Assembly (NCBI GenBank): GCA_964455935.1
Contig: CAYVZU010000005.1
Span: 1-64,000, forward strand
Length of the DNA stretch: 64,000 bases
From: CAYVZU01 sp964455935
GTDB taxonomy: Bacteria; Fibrobacterota; CAYVZU01
Direction of reading: 5' to 3'
Position 1 is the first letter of the stretch. The number at the start of each line of letters is the position of its first letter. The translations under genes and the position numbers were made by a program. Below, one piece after another: positions 1-8,674 of the stretch. Below the pieces are notes generated by a model. It searched no databases. It saw only the letters and a list, made by a program, of their open reading frames with translations, and was not told the origin of the DNA.

Positions 1-92
1 AGGAGGAAAAGAACTGCCGCCAGCCCAAACGAGAAGGCGAGGATCTTCCGGAGATTCCGGAGAAGGACAATTATGAAATCAATTAGAACCAT
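1..92 (-). CDS. N-terminus of a Wzz-like polysaccharide chain-length/biosynthesis membrane protein (partial)
   Basis: This gene runs off the left edge of the window; only about 30 codons are present. The ATG at 92-90 opens a frame that overlaps the 3' end of the SLBB export gene by 14 bases and continues open to base 1. The visible peptide starts MVLIDFIIVLLRNLRKIL and goes on into a hydrophobic stretch, the layout of a short cytoplasmic N-terminus with basic residues before the first membrane helix of Wzz/GNVR-type proteins. Such proteins usually neighbour Wza-like exporters, which supports the call. The family assignment is inference from context and 30 residues only. Confidence 0.5.
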   Translation of the reverse strand, partial: MVLIDFIIVLLRNLRKILAFSFGLAAVLFL

Positions 93-1293
93 TGGCCACC
101 AACGCGTAAACCATAACCAGTGAAGCGAGCCCGGATATGATTCCCAGGTATTCTGAGAATTTCGACAAATTCCGTACCGGTACCTGCACCACATCACCCG
201 GCCGAAGCGGATCGTTTCGGCCCAGCCGGATCTGCCGATCATCACGATAAACACGCGTTCCCGAAAGGCTGCCGTTCGCGAGGACCCCCCCGGCGATGCC
301 GACGTACTGGTGCAAGGTCATCGACGGCGAATAGTCGTATGAACCCGGAACAGCAACCATGCCTGAGACATAGACTTTGGAATCGGTGGACCGGATCGAG
401 ACTGTATCGCCCGGTGAAAGTGGGTACGGCGTGTAGCCTTCCAGAGAGCGTGTGCCACCCGAATTGCGGACCGAGACATGTGTCTGCGAGAAGTTACCGA
501 ATCCTTCGGGAAAAAGCAGCGGAAGATCGCACACCCGCGTTGCTTTTCCAATGGCAACGGGCGTAAAGAACGACTGCGTTTCGAGCAGAATGCATTGATT
601 ATTCTCAAGCGCAGAGGAGACGACAACTGCGGCACCCGTGGGAATCATGGGATTGCAGGCAGGGTCGCCTTCGGAATAGAAGCGAGAGAGCTCGATAACC
701 TGTTCTTTGCCTTCGCGGCGTACCACAATGGAATCACGGCGAGCCCAAGGCAGAAGCCCGGCCGTTTCGCAGGCATTGCTGAGGCGTGCCGGTGACTTAA
801 GGATATGAACGCCAGGTTCCTTCACCGCACCTAGAATGGTGATGCGCACGCGCTTGGCTTCAATCAGATATACGGCAATGGAGTCGAATCGAAGCGACTT
901 GCGGAGCTTGGGAAAGAGTAGTGTCTTGAATTCATCAATAGTACGATTTCCGGCCGGAATAAAACCGATTTCCGGAACCACGATGCCATTTTGCGGGTTG
1001 ACATCGCATTCGAAGCCTAGATAGGTCTCACCTATGACATCAATACCAATACGGTCGCCCGGACCCAGGACGTAAGTCGACGGATCCACGGCAAAATCGT
1101 AAGCTTCGTCGTCTGATTGTCCTCGCGACAAGTTGGGCATTGAAAAAGACGGTACGCCAGCCGAAATGTCCGCCGAAGGCGCTCTCTTGTTCTTGTCTTT
1201 GGAGGAAGCGGCCCAAGAAGGCTGCGATAGCGCCAAGGCAGTCAAGACGCAAAGCAACAAGCGGGAATGCCCAGGGAAATGGGAAATTCTCAT
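79..1293 (-). CDS. Polysaccharide export protein with SLBB domains (Wza-like)
   Basis: Exporters of this family form outer-membrane or periplasmic channels for capsule or exopolysaccharide. The start chosen is the ATG at 1293 (MRISHFPGH); the open frame reaches a TTG at 1329 but the added residues look unnatural. A signal peptide follows (LLLCVLTALALS, with a likely cut after SWA), without a lipobox. Next comes a poly-export region (VLGPGDRIGIDVIGE), a first SLBB unit (ILGAVKEPGVHIL) and a second near the end (VSGMVAVPGSYDY, then LRPGDVVQVP). The protein ends in a short hydrophobic segment, a possible helix crossing the outer membrane as in Wza. The downstream gene overlaps it and looks Wzz-like, so the two form part of an export operon cut by the window edge. 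Confidence 0.85.
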   Translation of the reverse strand: MRISHFPGHSRLLLCVLTALALSQPSWAASSKDKNKRAPSADISAGVPSFSMPNLSRGQSDDEAYDFAVDPSTYVLGPGDRIGIDVIGETYLGFECDVNPQNGIVVPEIGFIPAGNRTIDEFKTLLFPKLRKSLRFDSIAVYLIEAKRVRITILGAVKEPGVHILKSPARLSNACETAGLLPWARRDSIVVRREGKEQVIELSRFYSEGDPACNPMIPTGAAVVVSSALENNQCILLETQSFFTPVAIGKATRVCDLPLLFPEGFGNFSQTHVSVRNSGGTRSLEGYTPYPLSPGDTVSIRSTDSKVYVSGMVAVPGSYDYSPSMTLHQYVGIAGGVLANGSLSGTRVYRDDRQIRLGRNDPLRPGDVVQVPVRNLSKFSEYLGIISGLASLVMVYALVANGSN

Positions 1294-1347
1294 GAAAATG
1301 AAAATAATTACGGGGAGCAGACGAATCAAAATGGCGGGATTAGATCC

Positions 1348-1554
1348 CTACGCTTCATAATGCGGCGATGCTGATTTCCCCAGAATGGCCTTTTCTGCCA
1401 GATGCCTGTTCGTTTCCAGAATAAGCGTAATTGCCTCTTTAAGATTCTCCCTTGCCTTCGCCAAGGTCGCCCCCTGGGTATTGGCACCGGGCAATTCCTC
1501 GGCAAAGCCGATATATCCTTCTTTCACCTTCTGAAATACGGCGGTTAGAGTCAT
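1348..1554 (-). CDS. HicB-like antitoxin family protein (solitary)
   Basis: A 68-residue protein with the compact HicB fold: it begins MTLTAVFQKVKEGYIGFAEE, followed by LPGANTQGATLAKARENLKE and a helical tail. HicB proteins neutralise the HicA mRNA interferase and often repress their own promoter. This copy has only the short partial-RNase-H-like domain and no added DNA-binding domain. No HicA-like gene is seen on either side: upstream are 112 bases and the ATPase K gene, downstream the SLBB gene. GGAG lies about 10 bases before the ATG. It may be an orphan antitoxin or a housekeeping HicB-like protein; family membership is fairly sure, function is not. Confidence 0.75.
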   Translation of the reverse strand: MTLTAVFQKVKEGYIGFAEELPGANTQGATLAKARENLKEAITLILETNRHLAEKAILGKSASPHYEA

Positions 1555-1666
1555 AAAACATCATCTCCAGCAAGGAGAGAAAACTACCAAAAAAGCGTGC
1601 CAGGTTCAAATGCGCGAAGGGCGAAGCATGCACTACGCCCCTCTCCGCCACCAGGGAAATCTATAT

Positions 1667-2140
1667 CTACGCCAAGTTCCCCAGCGTAACCATCATGAAG
1701 ATCATGGTAAAGAGCGCCACGGTTTCGATCACGCCCAAGACCATCAGGTAGTTTCCGAATCCTTTGCCGGTTTCGGCCATGGCATCGGAGCACGAAGCCG
1801 CGGCCTTGCCCTGAAAGAGAGCCGAGGCCCCAATCGCGGTTCCGGCCATAATGGCGCCTATTAGAAGAAAAAGGAACTGGGTCGCCGGCGCCCCTGCCTG
1901 GGCCATGGTCTTGGAGGTGGCCATTATGGTGTTCATGAGAATGAACCCGTAAATCGTCTGTGTGAGCGGCGCGCCGACAAAGGCGATGAGAATGAATGGC
2001 GCAGGCTTATCCTGCGCGAAGCATTTCTTCCAGGCCCCTACGGCCGCCATACCGGCATAGCCGGTTCCCAGCGCCGAACCCGCGGCGGAAAGCCCCAATG
2101 CGGCACCCGCCGCGGCAATCCCCAAAACAGTTGCATCCAT
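1667..2140 (-). CDS. atpK: V-type ATP synthase subunit K (membrane proteolipid)
   Basis: Rotor-ring subunit of the V/A-type ATPase, 157 residues, with four hydrophobic helices in two hairpins like NtpK. Ion-site residues are visible: T60-Q61 in helix 2 (APLTQTIYGF), Q110 in helix 3 (ALFQGKAAA) and E139 in helix 4 (GVIETVALF). Only the second hairpin carries the carboxylate. The T-Q-Q-E set corresponds to the sodium ligands T64, Q65, Q110 and E139 of Enterococcus hirae NtpK, from recall of that structure. It is the last gene of the ATPase operon and lies just after subunit I. Identity is secure; sodium coupling is inference. Confidence 0.95.
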   Translation of the reverse strand: MDATVLGIAAAGAALGLSAAGSALGTGYAGMAAVGAWKKCFAQDKPAPFILIAFVGAPLTQTIYGFILMNTIMATSKTMAQAGAPATQFLFLLIGAIMAGTAIGASALFQGKAAASCSDAMAETGKGFGNYLMVLGVIETVALFTMIFMMVTLGNLA

Positions 2141-2157
2141 CCCAACCTCCTTGAAAA

Positions 2158-3960
2158 TTATTCCCGTTCGATCTTCTTGAATGGTTTATATCCATAGCCG
2201 GACCACTGAATTCCCAAGTGGCCCGAGAATTCCAGCATATTCAGCCGCAAGCCGTGCACGAGGACGGACATCAGCCCCAGAGCAATGTTGAGCGAGTGCG
2301 CGCCCAACAATATGAGAGCTGCGCCAAGCCCGGTAAACACGTTGTTAAACCCAACCTGCATGGCAATGCTTTGAAAGCTCTGCGAGATGGCCAATCCGGT
2401 CAGTCCCACGGCGAAGAGGCGGATGTAGGAGATGGTGTCGGCAAATGCACTCACAAAGCCTAGAGCCGTATTGAGGGAATTGGACAATGCCTGTTTGAGC
2501 GTCTCCCATACCGTCTTTTGCGGACTTCCAAGAAAGAGGACCAATGCAATTCCCGCAGCCAATAGGTATCGGGTTGCCGGAGGAAGGGCCTCTCCCAACA
2601 CAAGAAAGCGGGCGAGAAAGTAAACGCCCCACATGAATGAAATCCATCCGACTTGAGCCACAACCAGGAGGCTGGGAAAAACGCGGATTGCGGCAATGGT
2701 GTGCGCAAGAGTCAGATGGATTACGGCAAGCACAAAGCAGAGCCGGATGACGGTGTTCTGACTCACACTGGAGAAACCATACAGCGAAGGCACCACAAAA
2801 CGATTGAACGGAAACAGCTTCGAGATCCATTCCTGGCCGAACCAGACGCCGGACATGCCGCCCCATACCATTGTCGCCACAGCCAGCAGATACAGGAGGA
2901 AAAAGGGCTCCTTCTGCTTAATCTTCTTGCCAAGCTTCCAATGTGCCGCCGCGGTTCCGAGGAGGTAAAGGGTCCCATATCCCGCATCACCAACCAGAAT
3001 GGCAAAGAAAATGCTGAAGAAAATCAGGAACCAAAGGTCAATGTCGAATTCCCGGTAGCCGGGCACTGTTCCAATGATGCGAAACACCGGTTGAATAATG
3101 CGGATGATAAACGGGTTTCTGATCAGCGTGGGCGGTTCATCGGTGCTTGAGGGTTCCTCGGCCAGCAAGGCCCAGGAATGCTCTTGCGCAGCCCGTGTCA
3201 GGCTGGCGACATCCTGCGCGGGACAATATCCCTGAAGATAAACCAGGCTTTCGTGCGCGCCCATTCCGTGGCGTACCTGCTCGAATTCCAGCCGGTTCTG
3301 CAGCTCCAGGTGATGATTTTCGATGTGGCCGCGGCAGGAAGCCAACTCCGAAAGCTTCTTCTCAAGCCCGGAGATATGCGCCTTCTTTGCGGCAATGATT
3401 TGCTGCACCTGGCCAAAGGATCGCTCGGGAACAGGAATTGGTGAGAACGGCAATTCAATATGCTTCCCATACTGCACAACGGCAAAAATCACCTTGCCCT
3501 TGGGACGCGCCAGAATTGAATAGACAACCCCGGCCGGGATCTGCGCGACCCGGTCCGAGGAAATTTCGTATAGCCGCAGGGCAATCCCCTTCCCCGCCAG
3601 TTGCGCAAGAGTGTCCGGCTGAAAATCGCCAAAAACAGAGACTTTGGCGGCCTCTCGCTCCAAGGTCGCCAACTCGTCGCCCGAGGTTTTGATTTGCGCT
3701 TCGATTTCCCATATCTGCCTTGCCAGTACTGCCGCATCGGTCTCCTGAAATGCAGTGGAAGCCTGTCCGTGCGACACCGGAAGCACGCGCAGTGCGGTTT
3801 CAGCGTGCGTAAGTCCCTCCCGGGTCTTTTCCAGAGAGGCGCCTTCCGGCGGCTTGATGTGGTGAATATGCACGATCCCCAATTGCCGGAGCTGATGAAG
3901 GATGTTCTCCTGCTCCGGGGCAAGTCCCACAATGGTGATTCGTTTCATGCTGACAATCAT
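2158..3960 (-). CDS. atpI: V-type ATP synthase subunit I
   Basis: Membrane stator subunit (the a/NtpI homologue) that forms the ion half-channels against the K ring. The first half is soluble with helical coiled stretches; the second half has several membrane helices, including the conserved region around AFADTISYIRLFAVGL, where the arginine of SYIRLFAVGL is expected to face the ring glutamate. I chose the ATG at 3960 (MIVSMKRITIVGL); an internal ATG at 3948 (MKRITIVGL) fits family starts equally well. The frame extends upstream to 4023, but that stretch overlaps a repeat element and is unlikely to be coding. It lies between subunits D and K in the operon. Confidence 0.93.
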   Translation of the reverse strand: MIVSMKRITIVGLAPEQENILHQLRQLGIVHIHHIKPPEGASLEKTREGLTHAETALRVLPVSHGQASTAFQETDAAVLARQIWEIEAQIKTSGDELATLEREAAKVSVFGDFQPDTLAQLAGKGIALRLYEISSDRVAQIPAGVVYSILARPKGKVIFAVVQYGKHIELPFSPIPVPERSFGQVQQIIAAKKAHISGLEKKLSELASCRGHIENHHLELQNRLEFEQVRHGMGAHESLVYLQGYCPAQDVASLTRAAQEHSWALLAEEPSSTDEPPTLIRNPFIIRIIQPVFRIIGTVPGYREFDIDLWFLIFFSIFFAILVGDAGYGTLYLLGTAAAHWKLGKKIKQKEPFFLLYLLAVATMVWGGMSGVWFGQEWISKLFPFNRFVVPSLYGFSSVSQNTVIRLCFVLAVIHLTLAHTIAAIRVFPSLLVVAQVGWISFMWGVYFLARFLVLGEALPPATRYLLAAGIALVLFLGSPQKTVWETLKQALSNSLNTALGFVSAFADTISYIRLFAVGLTGLAISQSFQSIAMQVGFNNVFTGLGAALILLGAHSLNIALGLMSVLVHGLRLNMLEFSGHLGIQWSGYGYKPFKKIERE

Positions 3961-3977
3961 AGCCGCTCTTTCTATGA

Positions 3978-4117
3978 AACCACAGAGGGCACAGAGTGAA
4001 AACGGAGGTCGAAAGAAAGGCACACAGAGGAGTTCGTTCTGGCGCAGGTTTGCACCAGAAAGACTTCACTCTTCTCTGTGCTCCTTCTTCTCCGGCCTCA
4101 GTGTTCTCTGTGGTTCC
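3978..4117. repeat. Inverted-repeat element ending in CCACAGAG / CTCTGTGG
   Basis: The spacer between subunits I and D carries two inverted arms: AACCACAGAGGGCACAGAG (from 3978) and CAGTGTTCTCTGTGGTTCC (to 4117), about 140 bases apart from end to end. The interior is purine- then pyrimidine-rich and does not code. It resembles intergenic hairpin repeats common in environmental bacterial genomes. In the RNA it would form a long imperfect hairpin inside the ATPase transcript and could affect processing. Confidence 0.7.
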
Positions 4118-4153
4118 ATTTTCCTTCCAAAGACGTGAGTAATTACCTTTACT

Positions 4154-4762
4154 TTATTCCTGCATTGCTGCTTTTTGTATCAGTTTGTTCTTGGAGATCT
4201 TGCCCCGAACCACGGCCGCGGTCTGCTGGTCGCCCAAATAGATCTGGATCGTGCGGATGCCCTCTTTGGCCTGGGGGATCTTCACCTTCTCAAACAAGTT
4301 CACCCGCTGCGAGGTTACTGTCAATTCCGCGCGGAGCAGGTTATGCTGCTCATTAAGGATTCGAATTTCTTCCTGCAACTGGATCAGTTCGCGAAGCACC
4401 ATGACCGCGGCATCGACCCAAAGCGGCTTCGCAAACAAATCGTAGTTAACGGGCGCAAACCGGACAGCGCGAAAGACCGGGATGTCCACACCGGCAATAT
4501 TGGTCTGCGATGCTTCAACTTTCTCGATGGAAATAAGCTGCGCCAGCCCGACTTCTTCAGCAAGGACCGCCACCCATTCATCGATTTGCGCCCGCCTGGC
4601 TTTAAAGGCCTTTTCTCTATCTCGCAACGATTCGCTGACTTTGCGCAGTTCGATTTGAAGCTGCTGCTTCTTAAGCAGCAAGGTGGGCAGATAGCGTTGA
4701 TAGCGCCGAAGCAGGTCCTTCTGGCGCTTGAGCTCGTTCTTTGTGAGTTTGGTTTTTCCCAT
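4154..4762 (-). CDS. atpD: V-type ATP synthase subunit D
   Basis: Central-stalk subunit that turns inside the A3B3 hexamer, 202 residues, the usual length. It begins with the family hallmark KTKLTKNELKRQKDLL and is almost entirely helical, with long N- and C-terminal helices expected to form the rotor coiled coil. It follows subunit B and precedes subunit I, each separated by a spacer carrying a hairpin repeat. The ATG at 4762 directly precedes the family N-terminus. Confidence 0.95.
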   Translation of the reverse strand: MGKTKLTKNELKRQKDLLRRYQRYLPTLLLKKQQLQIELRKVSESLRDREKAFKARRAQIDEWVAVLAEEVGLAQLISIEKVEASQTNIAGVDIPVFRAVRFAPVNYDLFAKPLWVDAAVMVLRELIQLQEEIRILNEQHNLLRAELTVTSQRVNLFEKVKIPQAKEGIRTIQIYLGDQQTAAVVRGKISKNKLIQKAAMQE

Positions 4763-4770
4763 AATTCTTC

Positions 4771-4852
4771 CCCCTCACCCTACCCTCTTCCGCGGAGGGG
4801 CGAGGGGCTCTTTCCTCTCCCCTCAAAGGGAGAGGACAAAGGTGAGGGTGGT
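4771..4852. repeat. Hairpin repeat, CCCTCACCC ... GGGTGAGGG type
   Basis: Spacer between subunits B and D. A pyrimidine-rich arm (CCCCTCACCCTACCCTCTTC from 4771) pairs imperfectly with a purine-rich arm ending GGTGAGGGTGG near 4852; an inner GAGGGGCGAGGGG / CCTCTCCCCTC pairing extends it. This is a widespread type of environmental intergenic repeat. It has no coding potential. Confidence 0.7.
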
Positions 4853-4875
4853 CTGTTTTTCTGCGTCTTATTGCC

Positions 4876-4898
4876 TTTCACTCACGACTCACGACTAC
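4876..4898. repeat. Short dispersed repeat, CTCACGACTCACGAC type
   Basis: TTTCACTCACGACTCACGAC lies just before the subunit B stop codon. Related tracts occur at 12858-12889 and, on the opposite strand, at 34589-34619, always in spacers or at gene ends. This suggests a small interspersed repeat family. Confidence 0.5.
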
Positions 4899-6322
4899 TT
4901 CTTCTCCACCCCATGCTCCGGAATATCCGTATCGATTCCCGTAGGGGCGGTGGCCATGGATTCCAGGTGGGGGCCGCCGGCATGGACCTGGGCAGCCTCT
5001 TCCAATTCGTTTTTCCCAACTTTCTGGACATCCTTGGGCCAGAATTTGCTTACCAGTTCGGACCGAATCCCGACCTCGTTTGGCTCGAAGCATCGGGCCA
5101 TGATGTTCCAGCCCAAGTCCAAGGCCTTCTCCAGGGGGATGTTGACTGAAAGATCCATCAGTTGCTTCTCGAACAACTCGCCATACTCCAGCAGTTTCTT
5201 GTCCCAATCGCTCATGCGGAAACCCATCGAGCGTTTCTCCATGGTCTCGCGGTATGCGGCAAAAAGCTGAATCATGCCGTCCATAATGGCCCGATGGTCT
5301 TCCCGCGTATCTTTATTGACCTGCTGCTTGAGCCGGCTTAAAGACCCGAAGGGGTCAATACGTCCGCCGTGAAGATAGAACTGTCCCTCGGTGATGTAAC
5401 CCGTGTTGTCCGGAACCGGATGGGTCACGTCATTACCCGGCATGGTCGTAACGGCCAGGATTGTGACGGAGCCCGCGCTATCGAAGTCCACGGCCTTTTC
5501 GTAGCGCTTGGCAAGCTGAGTGTAGAGATCGCCGGGATAGCCGCGGTTTGAAGGTACCTGTTCCATGGTGATGGCAATCTCTTTCATGGCATCGGCGAAG
5601 TTGGTCATATCGGTCAAGAGCACCAGCACGTCTTTGCCCTGAAGAGCGAATTGCTCGGCAACGGCCAGCGAGATGTCGGGCACAAGCAGGGCTTCGACAA
5701 TGGGATCCGCGGCAGTATGGACAAAGAAAATGGACCGGCTTAAGGCGCCGCCGCTTTCCAGTTCGTTGCGGAAGAACAGATAATCGTCGTATTTGAGTCC
5801 CATACCGCCCAGCACAATGATGTCGACCTCGGCTTGGAGCGCAATGCGAGCCAGCAGTTGATTGTATGGCTCGCCGGAGATCGAAAAGATGGGGAGTTTC
5901 TGCGAAACCACCAATGAGTTGAACACGTCGATCATTGGGATGCCGGTACGGATCATGCGCTTGGGAATGATGCGCTTTGATGGGTTCACCGAAGGCCGGC
6001 CCACGTCGACCAGGTTTTCGCTGAGAGCCGGGCCATTGTCCATTGGCCGGCCGCTGCCATTGAAAATACGACCCATCAGATTTTCGGAGAAAGAGATTTG
6101 CATGGCATGGCCCAGAAACCGGACCTGGTCAGCCGTGGAAACACCCCGACCGCCCGCAAAGACCTGTAAATGCACCTTGTCGCCCTCAATGCGGATTACC
6201 TGGGCCAGCGATTGACCGTGCCGCGTCGTAACCTCGGCCAGTTCGCCGTACTGAATTCCCTCGGCCGAAACAGTAATGACATTACCGATTACCGAAAGAA
6301 TGCGATTGTAAATCTTATACAT
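4895..6322 (-). CDS. atpB: V-type ATP synthase subunit B (non-catalytic)
   Basis: The regulatory hexamer subunit, 475 residues, usual length. It starts MYKIYNRILSVIGNVITVSA and carries the nucleotide-fold core (DMTNFADAMKEIAITMEQVP, then GYPGDLYTQLAKRYEKA) typical of V/A-type B subunits. It lacks a Walker A lysine motif, which separates it from subunit A. The start overlaps the end of subunit A by 8 bases, so translational coupling that keeps A and B equimolar is likely. Confidence 0.96.
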   Translation of the reverse strand: MYKIYNRILSVIGNVITVSAEGIQYGELAEVTTRHGQSLAQVIRIEGDKVHLQVFAGGRGVSTADQVRFLGHAMQISFSENLMGRIFNGSGRPMDNGPALSENLVDVGRPSVNPSKRIIPKRMIRTGIPMIDVFNSLVVSQKLPIFSISGEPYNQLLARIALQAEVDIIVLGGMGLKYDDYLFFRNELESGGALSRSIFFVHTAADPIVEALLVPDISLAVAEQFALQGKDVLVLLTDMTNFADAMKEIAITMEQVPSNRGYPGDLYTQLAKRYEKAVDFDSAGSVTILAVTTMPGNDVTHPVPDNTGYITEGQFYLHGGRIDPFGSLSRLKQQVNKDTREDHRAIMDGMIQLFAAYRETMEKRSMGFRMSDWDKKLLEYGELFEKQLMDLSVNIPLEKALDLGWNIMARCFEPNEVGIRSELVSKFWPKDVQKVGKNELEEAAQVHAGGPHLESMATAPTGIDTDIPEHGVEKK

Positions 6323-8045
6323 GTTCTTTCACCCCTTCGATCATCTTTCGAAGCTCGGCCTCATTTTTCTTGAAGTCGTCCGAGGCCCAGGCCGAATAGT
6401 TCCAGTCGAGATAGTGTTGGCGCAGACCGCTAAAAAATCTTCGCGCTTCGGCCTTGTCGCTGAACTCCATGGGTTTGTCCACGACCATGCGCAGGAAATC
6501 GAAGACGTAGTTCTGACGTTCTTCGGAGCAGAAGGCATCGACTGCATCGAATGAGTTTTGCTGCAGGTAAACCGAATCGATCAACTCGGCCTTGCAGTAG
6601 ACAACGAAGTCATGCATGGACGTCCCCTCCTCGCCCACCACCTTCATCATCTGGCGCACCTCGTCACCCTCAAAAAGGATTTCGCGCACGGATTCGACTT
6701 TGTCTTTGGCAATTACGCCCTTGTATTTACTCCAACTGTCGAGCGGATGAATGGAGGGAAACCGCCGGGCATCGGAGCGCTCTCTTGACAGTCCGTGAAA
6801 AGCGCCCACCACTTTAAGGGTGGCCTGCGTGACCGGCTCTTCGAAGTTTCCGCCGGCCGGACTCACCGTGCCGCCGACGGTCACGGAACCGGAGCTTCCG
6901 TCGCGCAAACGCACCAGACCGGCCCGTTCGTAAAAGGATGCAATGCGCGATTCGAGATAGGCCGGAAAGGCTTCTTCACCCGGAATTTCTTCGAGCCGGC
7001 CCGACATCTCGCGCATGGCCTGGGCCCAGCGCGAAGTGGAGTCGGCCAAGAGCAGAACATCCAATCCCATTTGACGGTAATACTCCGCCATTGTGACCGC
7101 CGTATAGACGGAGGCCTCGCGCGCGGCCACGGGCATCGAACTGGTATTACAGATAATGATTGTCCGTTCCATAAGGGAGCGGTTTGTGCGCGGGTCGATC
7201 AGATGCGGGAATTCACGCAGCAGTTCAACGACCTCACCGGCGCGCTCGCCGCAGGCGGCCACCACAACAACATCGACCTGGGCATAGCGGCTGGTCACGT
7301 GCTGAAGAACCGTTTTGCCTGCGCCAAACGGCCCGGGAATGCAGTAGGTTCCGCCGCGGGCAACCGGGAAGAATGTGTCGATAATCCGAGTGCCGATCAC
7401 AAGGGGCTTTTCGGGCATGAATCGTTCTTCGTAGGCCTTGATGGGGACCTTGACGGGCCAACTGAAGCACATGGTCAATTCACGGGTTGTGCCCTGAGCA
7501 TTCTTTAGGACGGCGATACAATCATCGATCTTGTGCTTTCCGGCCGAAACGATCTTAGCCACCTCGAATTCGCCCTGAAGATCGAAGGGAACCATGATCC
7601 TGTGTTGGAAGATCCCTTCCGGGACCCGGCCCAGGCTGTCTCCGGCTTTTACCTTGGCGCCCATGGAAACAAGAGGGGTGAAATCCCATTCCCGTTCGGC
7701 TTGAAGGGCACGCAAGTATACGCCTTTTTCCAGAAAGAACCCGCATTGTTCGGCCAGCTCCGGGAGCGGATTCTGCAAGCCGTCGTACACACCGCCCAAA
7801 AGGCCGGGGCCCAGCTCGGCGGAGAGCAGCTCGCTTGTGAATTCAACCGGATCACCGGCCCGCAGTCCGCCGGTTTCCTCAAACACCTGCATTTCGGCGC
7901 GGCTGCCGGAGATTCGAATCACCTCCGCTTTAAGCCGGGTCTGGCCCATCACCGCGTAACCCACTTCGTTCTGGCGCACACTGGTATCGAACTGCACCGA
8001 CACCATAGGTCCATTAATTCCAACGATTTTTCCTTTAGTTGCCAT
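6315..8045 (-). CDS. atpA: V-type ATP synthase subunit A (catalytic)
   Basis: Catalytic hexamer subunit, 576 residues. The Walker A loop GPFGAGKT lies at residues 238-245 with K244, and the arginine-rich SRWAQAMREMSGRLEEIPGE stretch is present. The non-homologous bulge domain of A subunits sits between the N-terminal barrel and the Walker loop. GGAGTAA sits about 6 bases before the ATG. The start overlaps the end of the DUF2764 gene by 11 bases and the stop overlaps the start of subunit B. V/A-type enzymes work as ATP synthases or ATP-driven ion pumps; the direction cannot be read here. Confidence 0.97.
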   Translation of the reverse strand: MATKGKIVGINGPMVSVQFDTSVRQNEVGYAVMGQTRLKAEVIRISGSRAEMQVFEETGGLRAGDPVEFTSELLSAELGPGLLGGVYDGLQNPLPELAEQCGFFLEKGVYLRALQAEREWDFTPLVSMGAKVKAGDSLGRVPEGIFQHRIMVPFDLQGEFEVAKIVSAGKHKIDDCIAVLKNAQGTTRELTMCFSWPVKVPIKAYEERFMPEKPLVIGTRIIDTFFPVARGGTYCIPGPFGAGKTVLQHVTSRYAQVDVVVVAACGERAGEVVELLREFPHLIDPRTNRSLMERTIIICNTSSMPVAAREASVYTAVTMAEYYRQMGLDVLLLADSTSRWAQAMREMSGRLEEIPGEEAFPAYLESRIASFYERAGLVRLRDGSSGSVTVGGTVSPAGGNFEEPVTQATLKVVGAFHGLSRERSDARRFPSIHPLDSWSKYKGVIAKDKVESVREILFEGDEVRQMMKVVGEEGTSMHDFVVYCKAELIDSVYLQQNSFDAVDAFCSEERQNYVFDFLRMVVDKPMEFSDKAEARRFFSGLRQHYLDWNYSAWASDDFKKNEAELRKMIEGVKEHV

Positions 8046-8571
8046 GCTGAGTTACTCCGTTCAGTATCGATTCCAATTTTTGTTTTCCAATTTCAAGATC
8101 GAACAATGCGATTCTCTCCAGAATCTGGAGCTTCAAATAATAAATCACCAGCGATGCGGTATCGAAGTGGTGTCCCACCAGAAGCTCATCCAGAATCGAC
8201 CAGAGGATCTGCGAAAACAGGACCTCCGCCTTGTGGGGAGAAGCCTCCTCAAGAACCTCGCGCAGACGGCCGACCCAGGCCGGATTGATCGCATCTTTGC
8301 GCAGATACGCCTCGCTATCGCGGCCCGTTCTCTTGCCCCGGATTCTTGCGAGCTCGTTGCGAAGCTCGAATTCGCTTTGCTGATAAAAACCAAAAACGCT
8401 ATCGTCCCCTGCCAACGAAGGCTGAAGAATCCGGGCACGGGCAACTCGATTGTAGTCTTCCATGGACGACAGGCGGAGACAGTCTTCCAGAAATGCGGTC
8501 CCCTTTATGGGAGGCTTCTGCGGAAATCGCAGCATTGGAAGTGATGCCAGGAAATAATAGTGAGAGCTCAT
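8035..8571 (-). CDS. DUF2764-family protein of the V-ATPase operon
   Basis: A 178-residue protein starting MSSHYYFLASLPMLRF, the N-terminus typical of the DUF2764 family, which is found in chlamydial, spirochaete and Bacteroidetes V-ATPase operons between subunits E and A. It is soluble, mostly helical and rich in charged residues, with no recognisable catalytic motif. In Enterococcus- or archaeal-type operons this position holds subunit C, which is missing here, so a divergent C-like stalk or assembly role is a reasonable inference. It overlaps subunit A by 11 bases. Confidence 0.8.
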   Translation of the reverse strand: MSSHYYFLASLPMLRFPQKPPIKGTAFLEDCLRLSSMEDYNRVARARILQPSLAGDDSVFGFYQQSEFELRNELARIRGKRTGRDSEAYLRKDAINPAWVGRLREVLEEASPHKAEVLFSQILWSILDELLVGHHFDTASLVIYYLKLQILERIALFDLEIGKQKLESILNGVTQHGN

Positions 8572-8638
8572 ACGTCAACGCGGCTCATATTTTTAACATT
8601 CTTCAACAATTTATAAGTATGAAGCTTGAACGGACGTA

Positions 8639-8658
8639 CCCTGAGCGGAGTCGAAGGG
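8639..8658. repeat. CCCTGAGC...GTCGAAGGG repeat
   Basis: CCCTGAGCGGAGTCGAAGGG lies in the 100-base spacer between subunit E and the DUF2764 gene. Its ends CCCT/AGGG are inverted. The same core occurs as an intergenic repeat in many unrelated environmental genomes. Nothing else is evident in this spacer. Confidence 0.6.
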
Positions 8659-8674
8659 CACGCTTTTTTATCCA

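Noticed and set aside
1590..1620. GGTTCAAATG tract resembling a tRNA T-loop
   Set aside because: No matching acceptor, D or anticodon arms can be folded around it.
4175..5149. Plus-strand 324-codon frame antisense to ATPase subunits B and D
   Set aside because: It spans two real minus-strand genes and a hairpin repeat; composition is that of an antisense shadow.
6795..7508. Plus-strand 237-codon frame antisense to ATPase subunit A
   Set aside because: The minus-strand gene is certain and the plus-strand frame reads as a His/Gly-rich mirror.
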